From Gracilaria domingensis (lineage: Eukaryota; Rhodophyta; Florideophyceae; Gracilariales; Gracilariaceae), in NCBI GenBank assembly GCA_022539475.1, contig VCMS01000029.1, positions 248,001-312,000 of the forward strand: 64,000 nucleotides of DNA. The letters run 5' to 3'. The notes beneath the pieces are model-generated. The model was not told the DNA's origin and searched no databases. It saw only the letters and a program-made list of their open reading frames with translations. Shown piece after piece: positions 29,855 to 40,700 of the stretch. How positions within the stretch are numbered: position 1 is the first letter of the stretch; every line of letters begins with the position of its first letter. Both the position numbers and the translations under genes were made by a program.

Positions 29855-31252
29855 TTGACTCGCGCAGTGACTCGCGCAACAGTAGCTATAGGTTCAAGAA
29901 CTCTACATCATGTTACTGCGGACAGCGCACTCAAATATATATTTCAGGGAAGCAATTCGATTCACGGATCTCTGACAAATGCAGCCATTTCTCGTGGCTC
30001 TGCTGCGGTCGGGATGACAGTACCAGCGAAATCCATTGCTACGGGGGATACCCCACCTCCTCGGAACTCGGTTTGCATTCCCACAGCGACGGCTAGGAGA
30101 AAGATGAAAGACTCGGACCGACCTGGGATGCTGACTGCGACGGTTATAACGGCTCGTGCAGTTTCTAATCGTTTGGACCAGCGAAAGATGGGGCGCCATG
30201 AAGACGACGTTGATCCTAACTTTCCGATTTATCTGCAGATGGCCAACAAGATCAAGGACTACATTCGCCAGTATGTCTACCATAGAATGAAGCTACAGAG
30301 AGGGTCTTGCACGTTTTCCTCGATCCAGAATGAGTTCTCAGCACAGCTTTCCAACCTGAAGAGGAAGTTGAGAGAGATGTATCCGGTTTTGAATTCTGCT
30401 CAGGGCGGCTGAGTTTGCGACGAGTTCATCAAAGAAGAAATACAGCGTGACAGGAAGTCTGCCGCAGAGGCGAGAAAGAGAAGGACGACTGCGGAGACCT
30501 CCCACAAGAATAACCCGACAAAGAAAACCAGCCAACAGGAGTCATCCCCTCAGAGTGCATCCAAGGCCATCAAAATGGTACGCGCAAATAATATCCGAAC
30601 TCAGGAGAAGCCCCAGGTCCATGAGACAGACGACAACCATGAGCATGAGTGTCCGAATGATGCGGCAGAGATCGGATCTTGTGCGGAACGGGGGGATGTC
30701 GAAGGAGTAAAGGACGTGGTGGAGCTGGATATCAGTACGTGCGGGCAGAAGAGGGCATCAAGCGATGCCAACATAGGCAATAGAAGGAAGGTGAGAAAGG
30801 ACATTCGCATGCGATTCACGTCAAAAAAGAGGGCCACTGTAGAGCAAAAATAAGAAGAGCAGGGAATAGAGAGACGTCAGCAAGCGCATGAGCGCCGAAT
30901 GGCTCGGAAGAAGCATAAGAAGACTTTTCGACAACCACCTGCTGAGTCAAGCGACGAATCGTCTTCTGAGAGTGAGGTGGATTATGAAGATAATGTCTCT
31001 ATGTCACACAACTTGGGCGATGCAAACGACTCAGATCCCCATCATCAGGATCAGGAAGGCTCGAAGGATGTTCTTGACAACAGTCAGGATATTGAGAGGA
31101 TGAGGCGCCGTCGCAAGCGCGTTGCATCTAGGATGGCGAAAGGCCAGAACGCAAACCGTCAGAGAGACCGAAGGGCTTTCTCGAAGCTGCCTTCATCCGC
31201 ATCCAGGCCCCAACTTTCTACTCCTACCGGCCAACCAAGCACCCCATGTTAA
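29855..31252 (+). pseudogene. Single-frame 1.4-kb ORF interrupted twice: charged protein of unknown function
   Basis: One reading frame stays open over 466 codons except for two in-frame stops. The first part is Ala/Thr/Arg-rich and includes a hydrophilic helical segment with FPIYLQMANKIKDYIRQYVY. The second part is rich in Lys, Glu and Gln (DEFIKEEIQRDRKSAAEARK). The third is strongly acidic then basic (SSDESSSESEVDYED; RMRRRRKRVASRM). It looks like a nuclear, DNA- or chromatin-associated protein, possibly an accessory ORF of the neighbouring Tnp2-type element. No family is recognised. The frame is preserved across both stops, which argues for recent inactivation. Confidence 0.45.
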
Positions 31253-32600
31253 CCTAAGACGTTTTACCTGTGCAGTAAGTGACGTTCAACCAAGAACCGA
31301 TGTACGCTGATGTCTCTATTTGTGTTCTAACCTGCAATCGTCCTCAACACATGTGATATGCGCTTTCTAGGTTGCTTCCCAAGCCTTATTATTTCCTGTT
31401 TCTTGTTTTCTGCGTACTGCTTGATTCTGCGAGCGATGATATTATATTGGCTTCTCTTTTGTCTTCTGTGTACTCTGACATACTTCGTTCATAATTGCCT
31501 TCTTATGTCCCACGTCCTCCTGCACGGAACTGCAATGGGGACATACACCTGGGCGCGTTTCTGGCCATTCTACGTGCGAATCTGAACCTGCAATGGGTCA
31601 GCTCCTCCTTCCGCACGCAGGCGCAGGACGTTTGCCATAATTGTAGTTACAATAAAGAAAACAATATGGCCATAACTTGACATGCATATTCCATCGCTGC
31701 AACATGTTTTGGGCTCCTGCTACGTATATGAGCTAGCCAACGTCCGCTTTTTGCCTTCCAATCGATCAGATTTCGCCACTGAGTGGAAAGATTTTGGTCC
31801 ATTACCCGTTCATTCAATGTACGAACTATGGTCTTCCTTCGGCCTTTCTCTGAGCCACGTATGGACATATTCGACCATATACGGCCAAACTCAGTTTACT
31901 TGCGATGACTCAGAAGAGCGGCAGAAAGAGCTCCCATTATGTCCGTTACAATGCCTTTCTGGCCCACATTTTGGCTACATCTAGCCATGCTGAAGAAGGC
32001 ATTCTTTTGGCCATCTCTGGAGGCCATTATTGGCCCATGTTTGGCCTAATTTTTGTACATTTCTTGTAACCAAAAATAAGAGTTATTTGGACTATATTAC
32101 GGCCATAAAAGGGCCGTAATTGGGTCATTCATTATGTTCATAGGGCATGCATAATAGTCGGCAAAATGAATGTTTTTTGCCTAGTCTTTCTCACCAGGGC
32201 GTAGTGTAGTAGCAGAAACACATGATGGCTCTCGAATAACCGCTCGTTTTCTTTCTATTCTTGGAATTTTGTAATGAGCCCTGCGCTCTTGTTGACGAGT
32301 GTAAGCTGTTTTTGTTTTGATACGATGCATTTGCTCGAGATGCGGATAACCGATTCAATGAATAGTTCACGGCAAGCTAGAAGACGAAGAAGGGAGCGAA
32401 GAAATCACATGCGGTGCTACAAATATCTATGGATCAAATACAGCGTCAGCGACAAAGGTAGAGTCACGTCGGTTATAATATATATGGTTATCCTCTCGTT
32501 TCGTTCCAATGATATTTCAAAGACTGTTTTGATTTTGTACCTTCGTTTCACGTATTTATCGATCCTGGTAATACTTCGCAGACTTTGAAAACTACATGGA
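31253..32600. other. Gene-free region with dispersed TTGGCC/GGCCAT words
   Basis: No gene is seen. From about 31660 to 32120 the words GGCCAT, TTGGCC and GGCCC, with their complements, recur about a dozen times at irregular spacing, both orientations mixed. Subterminal repeats of this kind are typical of CACTA/EnSpm transposon ends, and the Tnp2 remnant begins just to the right. Confidence 0.4.
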
Positions 32601-32629
32601 GACTACTTCTTTTTTACACGCGGCGTAGT

Positions 32630-35600
32630 TCTTGCTCTCTGTTCAACAATTTCATCGTTTGGAGTCTGCAACTATGACAGACGCGTATGTTTGTCTTGCA
32701 TCCTACAACTGCGTTTGCAGGCCACCAGGAAGGGCTGTTTCGCTGAGTACGATGAAGAGACATCGGGTTTTGATCGTCGACATTTGTTTGCATTGCAGCC
32801 TCTGCCACGGGGTCCAAAGTTCACACGAGAATCTTCAGAGATGCAACGACTTATTCATGAACAAACTATTCGCTGAATACGTTCTAAAACCGGGAGAGGA
32901 GGAAAGATCTGTTGTAATAGGATCAGGAGATTCTCAAGTCAAGTTACTTGTAGGAGACTTCTCCCCTCCTTTCTCTCATCTTCAGATGCACTCACAAACG
33001 ATGATGAATATCGTTTGTAGTAGTGAGATAGCTACTAAAGTGGAAAATACGAACCTTAAGTGAGTGATTAAGTCCCTTCTCGCTCTGTACTAATCAGCAG
33101 CATATGTTTTCTGACATGGTGTGATACTAATGGAGAGGAAAATACTTTCTTCTCCCGCGTATTCAGCAAAGCCGAAAATCTTGTTGAGAATGATGTAGAC
33201 CAGCTTCAAGAACCTAACCCTGAAATCAACATCACTTCCGACGATCATCTCGGTACCAAAAGAAACTCCCCTCCTGATTCAGTGATAGATTTACATCACC
33301 GTCTGCCACAAAATTCTAAACCAGCACAACAGATCTCAAAGGAAGATTCACATAGTAGTTTCCGAAGTGAAAGCACTGATGGCCCACACAGTCAAACTTC
33401 CAATCTGCAGTTAAATCATAGAGAAGCTCGAGATTATGGATGGAACGTGGAAGAAGGGGAATGGAGAGGGGATTCATATGTTTCCTTCTTGGACTGGAGT
33501 GCGGAGAATAAGAAATGGGTTGAATTCGGTGTTGAATTTGGACTAAAGAAAACAGTTATGGATAAACTTCTACAAAATTTTGATGCACCATACATGTTCT
33601 GAAACACTGTTAAGCGCAATATGATCAAGTATATCGAGCTTAAAACTGTGAAGTACCTCATTTGTCCCGGACATGAACTACTGAGCGCAAAAATGGTCAA
33701 CGAAAGCCACGGCGAAGCTTCTCAATATTCCCAGCCGTGTTCCGTCTGTCTCAAAATTAGACAAACGCAGCCTCTAAATGACTCATTTGAGTATATTCCC
33801 TTGCTCTCTCGGTTGAAAACGTGGGTTTCTTCCACTCGAACTATGTATCTCCTTTACGATTACCGCCAAAACTTTACGTCTCGAAGAAGAAATCGACAGT
33901 TTCAAGATGAATACTACGAAGATTGCTACGATGGAACACTATGCAAGTCTATGGTTCACAGTCGAAGGGGTGAAACGATAGCCGTTTTTGATATCTTTCT
34001 CGACGTATCGACTGACGGGTTTGACGTGTTCTCCAGGAGTCAGTATGATTGTTGGCCTATTATTGCAATGGTACACAATCTTGACCCTTCAATACGGTTT
34101 CTCATGCACAACATCGTTTCCTTGGGGTTCATCAAAGGGCCACGAGAACCTGTTCGCCTTGATACTTTTCTCTTTCCGCTCATTGAAGAGCTGAAATTCA
34201 TCAATAACGTTTCTGGAACCAAGTTAACATTTGCAGATGGTGTGCTGAGATATCTTAAGGTACATCTTCTCTGAGCATAAGGAGACGGTCCAGCTTCACA
34301 AAAAGTTGGAGGTTTGGTTGGAGCTAAGGGGAAGCGAATGTGCCGCTTCTTCGATATTGGTGGACACTACTATTCCTGTCGCAAGTCTTAATACTTCCCT
34401 TCAAAGGTCAAAGTGCGAGATGATCGAATTCGAGAAAGAACGCATTGGAAGCGGTACTATGACCCATCTCGGCTTCCAGCACGATCTGAGTCACAAATTA
34501 AGTCTCAATGGAAGAAACTTGATCACAAGCGCCTTTCTTGCCCATCGAAAGGAAATAGCTATAAACTGCTGCATAACACGACGTACATCATTGTATGAAG
34601 TTGAGAACATAATTCCATTCCATTCATTTCCACTCAATATTATGCAGCTCACCATGAATATTGTTCATTAAATAATGATTCCGTTAGGAAAGGGAGATCA
34701 GTATGGATCCAATTCAGACATTACCGACGACTACGTCATTTCTGAGCGTTCTTGGATCCGTATAGACTCTGGGATTAAGAAACTTGCTTCAGGAACATCT
34801 GAATCTGTCTTTAGGAGAAGATTGCGAGAGACATTATGGTACCTTCAACAAAAGGCGGAAGAATGTCGCATTTTTATTATCTCCTATGCGGTTATGCTTC
34901 TGAATGGCAGAATTCCTAACAAGTATCTCTATTGGAATACGCAAGCTTTCGGACCAATTGGAACTCTGTTTTCGTCCTCAGCTCTCATAATGCGATGTAA
35001 AGCAGGTAGCGCGGGTTTCAATTGACTCTTTTGAACACTATGACATTATTTTAAGCATGAAAAAAACCGGGTTCATCTTTCAAAATCCACTTTTCATGCA
35101 CTTCTCCATCTTAGCGGAAACATTGACAGGTGCCCGGCTCGTCTCTTGCAGCCAGTTTTGGATGGAACGTTACGTAGGATTTGTGAAGCAAAGGTTGAAT
35201 GCCACATACAAAGCTGCGGAATCGTTGACAGAGAACGCCAAACTATACCAGTCTTATCGCCTCTTTTCTGGAGACCACTTCGTAGATGACGGTGGAGAAA
35301 CTGCAGGGTACCATGGAAGTAATAAAACTTCGATTGATGTAGGGAGCAGTGAGGGAACTTTACTCCTGGCTCCCAAAAGAACTTTTGGCATTGAATCTGA
35401 CATACTAGGGCAACGAGGCATTCGGAAATTGCTTCTTGCTTATGCCACACAAACGTGATGCAGTGCCACCACTGAAGACTTGAAGGGCATTATCTCAGAT
35501 GAGGAGATCGTAGTGCCTGCGAGAGCTAAGAAACGATGTGCGGCTGGTGAGGTACATTTGGGTTCATTTCTGATGAGAAAAGAGAGCCGAAATCGCCATG

Positions 35601-35994
35601 AATATCTCATTCCGGCGCAATTTGACACTGATAAAATCAGCGGGAGGTCTACGATGGTCGTATTATATTTTTTCTAGAGTACACTTTCAACATCCACAAC
35701 CAGAGAGATACTCATTATCTGTACATAGCTGACTGGGTGGCAGGACTAAGAAAGGATCGGATGGATGAAGTTTTCGCGTCAAACTGTTGTAAGAAGGTCT
35801 TCAGTCGCGGAACTTCCATTGAGCGGGTGGGAACAGTTTCTCATGGAATTAGCATGGTCGCGCATTGCAACCCTCGTGAGGAATGGCAGCGAACATACTT
35901 CTTGGATGCGCAGATAAGGGTGCTTCGCCTTCTGGAAAAGGGTATAAAATCTCTGGACGGTATGGACAGGTATCTTGTGAATGTCTCCGACTAG
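32630..35994 (+). pseudogene. Decayed Tnp2 (CACTA/EnSpm-type) transposase gene
   Basis: On the plus strand, fragments in all three frames follow the order of a Tnp2 protein. A Cys/His N-terminal finger lies at about 32.7 kb (CVCRPPGRAVSLSTMKRHR). A Cys ribbon lies at about 33.65-33.75 kb (CPGHELL...CSVC). The conserved core at about 33.99-34.2 kb contains FLDVSTDGFDVFSRSQYDCW and GPREPVRLDTFLFPLIEELK, matching the Asp-containing block of the family. The C-terminal block at about 35.1-35.3 kb contains QFWMERYVGFVKQRLNATYK. The segment at 35.7-35.99 kb may encode a further tail. At least five stops or frame changes separate the parts. The left neighbour carries possible subterminal repeats. The element ends are not defined. 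Confidence 0.65.
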
Positions 35995-36369
35995 CAAGAT
36001 GAAAGTGTTGCAGCCAAAGGCATTCATGCTGAAGACCTGGTAACATCTCCTAATTTGCGGCAGATAAGAAATAGGATATATATTTGCGATTGATAGCGAT
36101 GGCATTGAATCCTGCGTGACAATTCGAATGTTGTAAATGATACCATTTTGGTACTGAAGGTTGTGTGTCGTATCTATGTCTACGACACGAAGTATCATTC
36201 TCTCTGTGTCAGAGGGCTTTATTCTCCGATAAAAATCTGTGTTATGCTTTGTTTCTGGTTTACTTGGGCCCCACAAATTATATCAAACACAGAACAGTTT
36301 CAAGTTGGACATATAACATGAACGAAAACATGGCACACATCTGGCAAAAACCTGGCATATAACCAAGTA
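35995..36369. other. AT-rich junction between the Tnp2 remnant and chromovirus 2
   Basis: No gene is seen. The composition changes from AT-rich to GC-rich at about 36370, which I take as the edge of the LTR-element sequence. Confidence 0.35.
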
Positions 36370-38156
36370 GGGCTGTTTACGGATACGTTAGGGCACGAAC
36401 ACTTGCCCGAACGGTGCCCCGGGCAGGCTCGGGTTCCCCAACTGCGGGGAAGCTGATGGACTAGGCGGAAAAGGCGTGCTGCGACGCGGGATAGGAACAC
36501 TTCCAAAGTTACCGTTCGGATGATAACTGCTCGGATTCTTCTGAGGGTTTCGATTCTCGCTCGGTTGATTCGACATGTTTGCGTCCTCCGGACGAGATAG
36601 GATGGATTCTGCTTCGGGCTGTAGCGTCGTGTAATCGCAATCTTGCTCGGGACGTCGAGAAGGACCGGCGCATTCTCCCGCTCGGTCTCTATCGGCTGTG
36701 ATGATGGTGGATCTGCGGCTTCACTCCCGGTTGTAGACTCCATCTCTTATATGCCGCACGCTGCGAAGCATCGTGCGCGAGGGGGCAGAACTGGAAAGCA
36801 GAGCGCTACCGTCGGATAGGAATACGGCGCACTGGACTACCGATCAGAAACGCGGTCAATGCTCACGAAAGCCGAATGTAACTTACGGCATGTATCTCCA
36901 GCCATCGATTGGGCGCGACGTGGACGCCGCGCACTCTCGGAGGGAGGTCTGTAGTATGGTGAGGTCAGCGTTGTGGTATGGATGACCCAAGGGGTATGGC
37001 AGGTAAGAAGGGGTGCGTCAGAAGCTGGCTCAACATACCAGGCGTCCCACGTGTGCGGGGATGATACGCCGTGCGGACCTGTACGATAGAGAACTAAATA
37101 TAGCGTAGCTGTATATAGATGGCACCCACTCAACCTCTGCATATTTTCGCCACGTTGGTAGGGTACCGATCCAGACTGTGAGCGGAGAATCGCAGCGTGG
37201 AGGTGCTAATTATGCACGTCCGCTCCTCCCATACACCCATCAAGTAAAGGGTGAGTACCACCGTTGTGAAGTAACTTCTCGCTAAATGAGACCAGCGACT
37301 AGACCATGACGGGCAACTACTAGATTCCCACTGTGGTGCAAAACCCAGCGGTGGGAATGACACGCAAAGGCGATTCAGACCTCCCTCTTATAGGGCTGCA
37401 CAGTAGTAGAGCGCCCTCACGGGATGACACGGCTAGGCCGGGCGTAACTCCGGGGTCAACCCTTCCCGACAACGGAGAGAGCGAAAAACAAAGAAGACGC
37501 GTCCAGCGGTAGAGATCACGACACTGTCGGCAATGACGTCACAGTGGCGAGTAGAATACTCTTACGAGAGTGGCGACGACACCCGGTAGCGGTAAGGAGC
37601 CACGCGGGTGGTCGTGCCAAGAACGGTGGGCACTGGTATGCAGCGCAGCAGTACCTGTATGACAAGGGCAAAAAGGAACAAACACGCACACAAAAGAAAC
37701 ACGCAATAGCGGTAGTGCTGTTAGAGATGTCGCGAGGCGGATAACAATCCCTTCAAAAGATGCAAGCTCTCCGCAAGGAGTTTACTACACAGCCAGGGTG
37801 GAAAGTTAGAGCCTAACACTCGGTTGTTCCGTTTACTTCCCCAGCACTGGGTGCAGCTCAACCTACTAAGTAGTGCAGTAGTTTGGCCCACTGTCAGTGT
37901 GGTGCAGCAGATATGCTACAAATATCTACTTAAAATACCCCAATGAATGGGTGCAAACCCCCCACACGTGTGTGACTCACCGGCTAGGCCGTGCACCTCA
38001 TAACACTAATTCTAATATTAAGTATACCCAAGAATGGGCTGATCTCACCAGCTATTCATACGGTGTGCCACCACCTCCCAGCATCGCCGTGCATATTATG
38101 AATCGCATCGCGACAGAGTCCGGCAATCGCGTTGCACTACATTTCCCCTCCTTAGG

Positions 38157-40264
38157 GTGCGAGACGACCTCGCAAGCGGTTTCGCTTTCCTCCTCTGGGG
38201 TGCGTTGAAGCACGACGCCATGACGGTCTCGAGTCCGGCGTCCCCGGTCTCTTCTAACGGCGACTCCGGTCAACCCCTCTCCACGCGTACTGCGGTAGTT
38301 TCTCCTCCGATACTTCGGCGCGCTCTCCCTTCTCTCTTGCTTCCAGCGCTTTCGTCTCTTCCTCGCGCGCTTCCTGCCATGCCGAACCCGAATCAAGGTA
38401 GCAACCAACCGTCTGGTGCCTCTCAGAACCAATACGTTGGTGGTTTCGCTAGGCCTTCAAACCCTTCCTCCTCTGGAGTCCCTCTCTTACAGCCGTCTTC
38501 CGCTGGCGTTTCGTTTCCGCAACCGGTCAATCCGGGATTTCACACGGCGCCTCTTCCCCAGACGGGTGGTCAACTTCCGCCCCCGGCGTCTGTACCGCAG
38601 TGGAACTGCATCGCTCCTGCTGTCCCGGTCCAACCGGTAGTCAACCCGCATGCGGGCGCGTGGGCGTCATATGACGAACTCGACAACGTCGACCCTCGCA
38701 GCAATCCCACACCGTTCTTACGGGCTGCGTGGTTTCATCCGCAAGGCGTGACCAACCGTTCCCTCGCCGAGGCGTATGCCGATGGCAGTGGTCACCTCCC
38801 AGGGGGCGTGCACGTCTGCATGAAGGTGACGTTAGACTGGCATTACCGGATTACCGTGCCTACCAACGCGCTCGTTCACCATCGGGGTCAGTCGCACAAC
38901 TCCACTCGGGCGGCCATGGTTCGCGTAGCGCACATGCGAATGTTTCATACCTACTCAGAGCGCCCGATTCCGGTGAACTTCCGTTTCGACGTGGCCTTCT
39001 TCCGAACACTCGGCGAAATCCAATATGGAGAGAATCTTGCCCGGCTCGCCGGTGTGGTGGAGCGTTACCAGAACGTCCCCGTTCACCAGGATCTCCTGTG
39101 CTGGACCCGTCCGCTCCGGCGTGCTGAATTTCGATATCTCCCACGCGTGCCGCGGTCCAACTACCTTCAAACGATGATCCGTCGCGAACGACGTGCCCGC
39201 TCCCGATGGGGTTACCTTATCTCGTATCAAAACATGGAGTCAAACCGGATTCGTCCGCGCCACATGCATGGGAGATATGTTCCTCTCCTTTTGTGTGGGC
39301 GTCGGTGGAGGTCTACCGTGGTTGTTACGTGGAACTCCCACCCTGTCTCACGTATGTGCGTAGTAGGCTCATGACAAACCCGTTTACTGGATGGTGGAGC
39401 GTCGTCCTCACGGAGTGGGTGGCACGAACAGCGGTGTATCTCCTCAACGAGGTGTATGACCAGTATGGACTGTGGTTCATTCCCCCGCGCTTACGTCAAC
39501 TCATCCAAGCCTTGGATCTCACTATCCCGCTTGGCGGTAATGGAAACTTCTCGGAAGTCATGTGCCTCTTGCGAGTGATTGATGGAGTCGACTGGAGCCA
39601 GGTTCCTATTTCGCAAAGCGCGCGGGACGAAGGCAATCCCGCTGTTGATCGGTCTCTAGGTCGCAGGTCCCCACTGTCGGGTGATTACATCCATTACGAC
39701 CCCTGGACACGGGTGCCGATTACCAACGCCGAGGCGGAGCTCCTTCGGAATGCCGAGCGAGTCATCCCTCCGGGGCACCCTACGGGCTTTATCATAACTG
39801 ATAAGTTCTTCCACCCTGTTGGGGACCAGAACATCATGGTTGATGACGTTCCCGATGACGGTGACGAGTACGGCGACGACGACTTCGCGGCAGCTCCGGT
39901 GGAGGGGACAGTACCTGCTTCAGCACTGTCAGGTCCCCAAACGGGTGCTAACGCGGCCTTCCCGAGCCCGGTGAATGTTCCTTCGGCGCCTCAAGCGGTT
40001 CCTGGGCTCGCAGTAGCTCCGGTGCCTACGTCTGTGGCGGCTCGAACTCCAGCGGAGACTGTTGCTTCGCCTGCGATGGCAGCGTCGGCTACGCCGAACG
40101 AAGCCGCGAACGCGGAACTCTCCAACGAAGCACGGGCTGCCGTGATTGCTCAGTTCCTCAGCGAGGCTGGTCTTTCCGACGCGGCATCCGGCAACGTCTC
40201 GCAGATGCGCGACGCGCTGGTAGCGCAGCTCGCGAGCGCGAAGAACCAGCAGGAATCCGAGTAA
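38157..40264 (+). pseudogene. Antisense ORF region of chromovirus 2, counterpart of the element 1 ORF
   Basis: This is plus-strand coding sequence convergent to pol, beginning next to the LTR-like region. A Pro/Ser/Asn/Gln-rich N-terminus (PNPNQGSNQPSGASQNQ) is followed by a Trp/Tyr/His-rich globular middle, an acidic stretch (DDVPDDGDEYGDDD) and an Ala/Pro-rich C-terminus. In place, orientation, size and layout (low-complexity ends, aromatic-rich middle closing with Asp-rich sequence) it parallels the 803-codon ORF of element 1, though sequence identity is low by eye. It lacks the C-terminal RGG box. It appears broken about once. Confidence 0.5.
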
Positions 40265-40620
40265 CTCGTGCAGCTCTCCCTCCAAGGACTCCTTCCTAGC
40301 TGATACCCAATAACTTGGCCGCTTTATGCTCGACTAGCGAGCCACAACCTAGTAACAACGACCCGTAAAACTGTGAACTTCTCTTGATCTCAAGACTTCT
40401 TCCCTTCTGCCAAGGTGTATACTTTTTAACTTCTCCCTTCCGGGGTGATATTCCTCTTACGAGTTCATCTTCCTCTTCATAGAGTCTTCTTCCTCTTACG
40501 AGTGATTTTTAACTTCTCCTCTTCCTGAGGGCATAACTGTTCGAACTTCAACTCTCCTCTTCACAGAGTATGTCTTCGCAACGCGAGTAGCGGTACAGTA
40601 CTCCTCTGAGGATTGTCACA
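40265..40620. other. Pyrimidine-rich tract at the convergent 3' junction
   Basis: About 240 bp of the plus strand (about 40375-40580) is rich in CTTCTTCCTCTT words; CTTCCTCTTACGAG or a close variant recurs. On the minus strand, the sense of the element, this is a long purine-rich tract just beyond the pol stop, where LTR elements keep their polypurine priming site. It is longer than usual, and no exact site is assigned. Confidence 0.45.
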
Positions 40621-40700
40621 GCGTCTCTCGAGAGGTGATTGTGGTTCGTAAAACCATCCGTGCGCGGCACGCGATGAGCCTCCGTCTCCGGCGACGTGTG

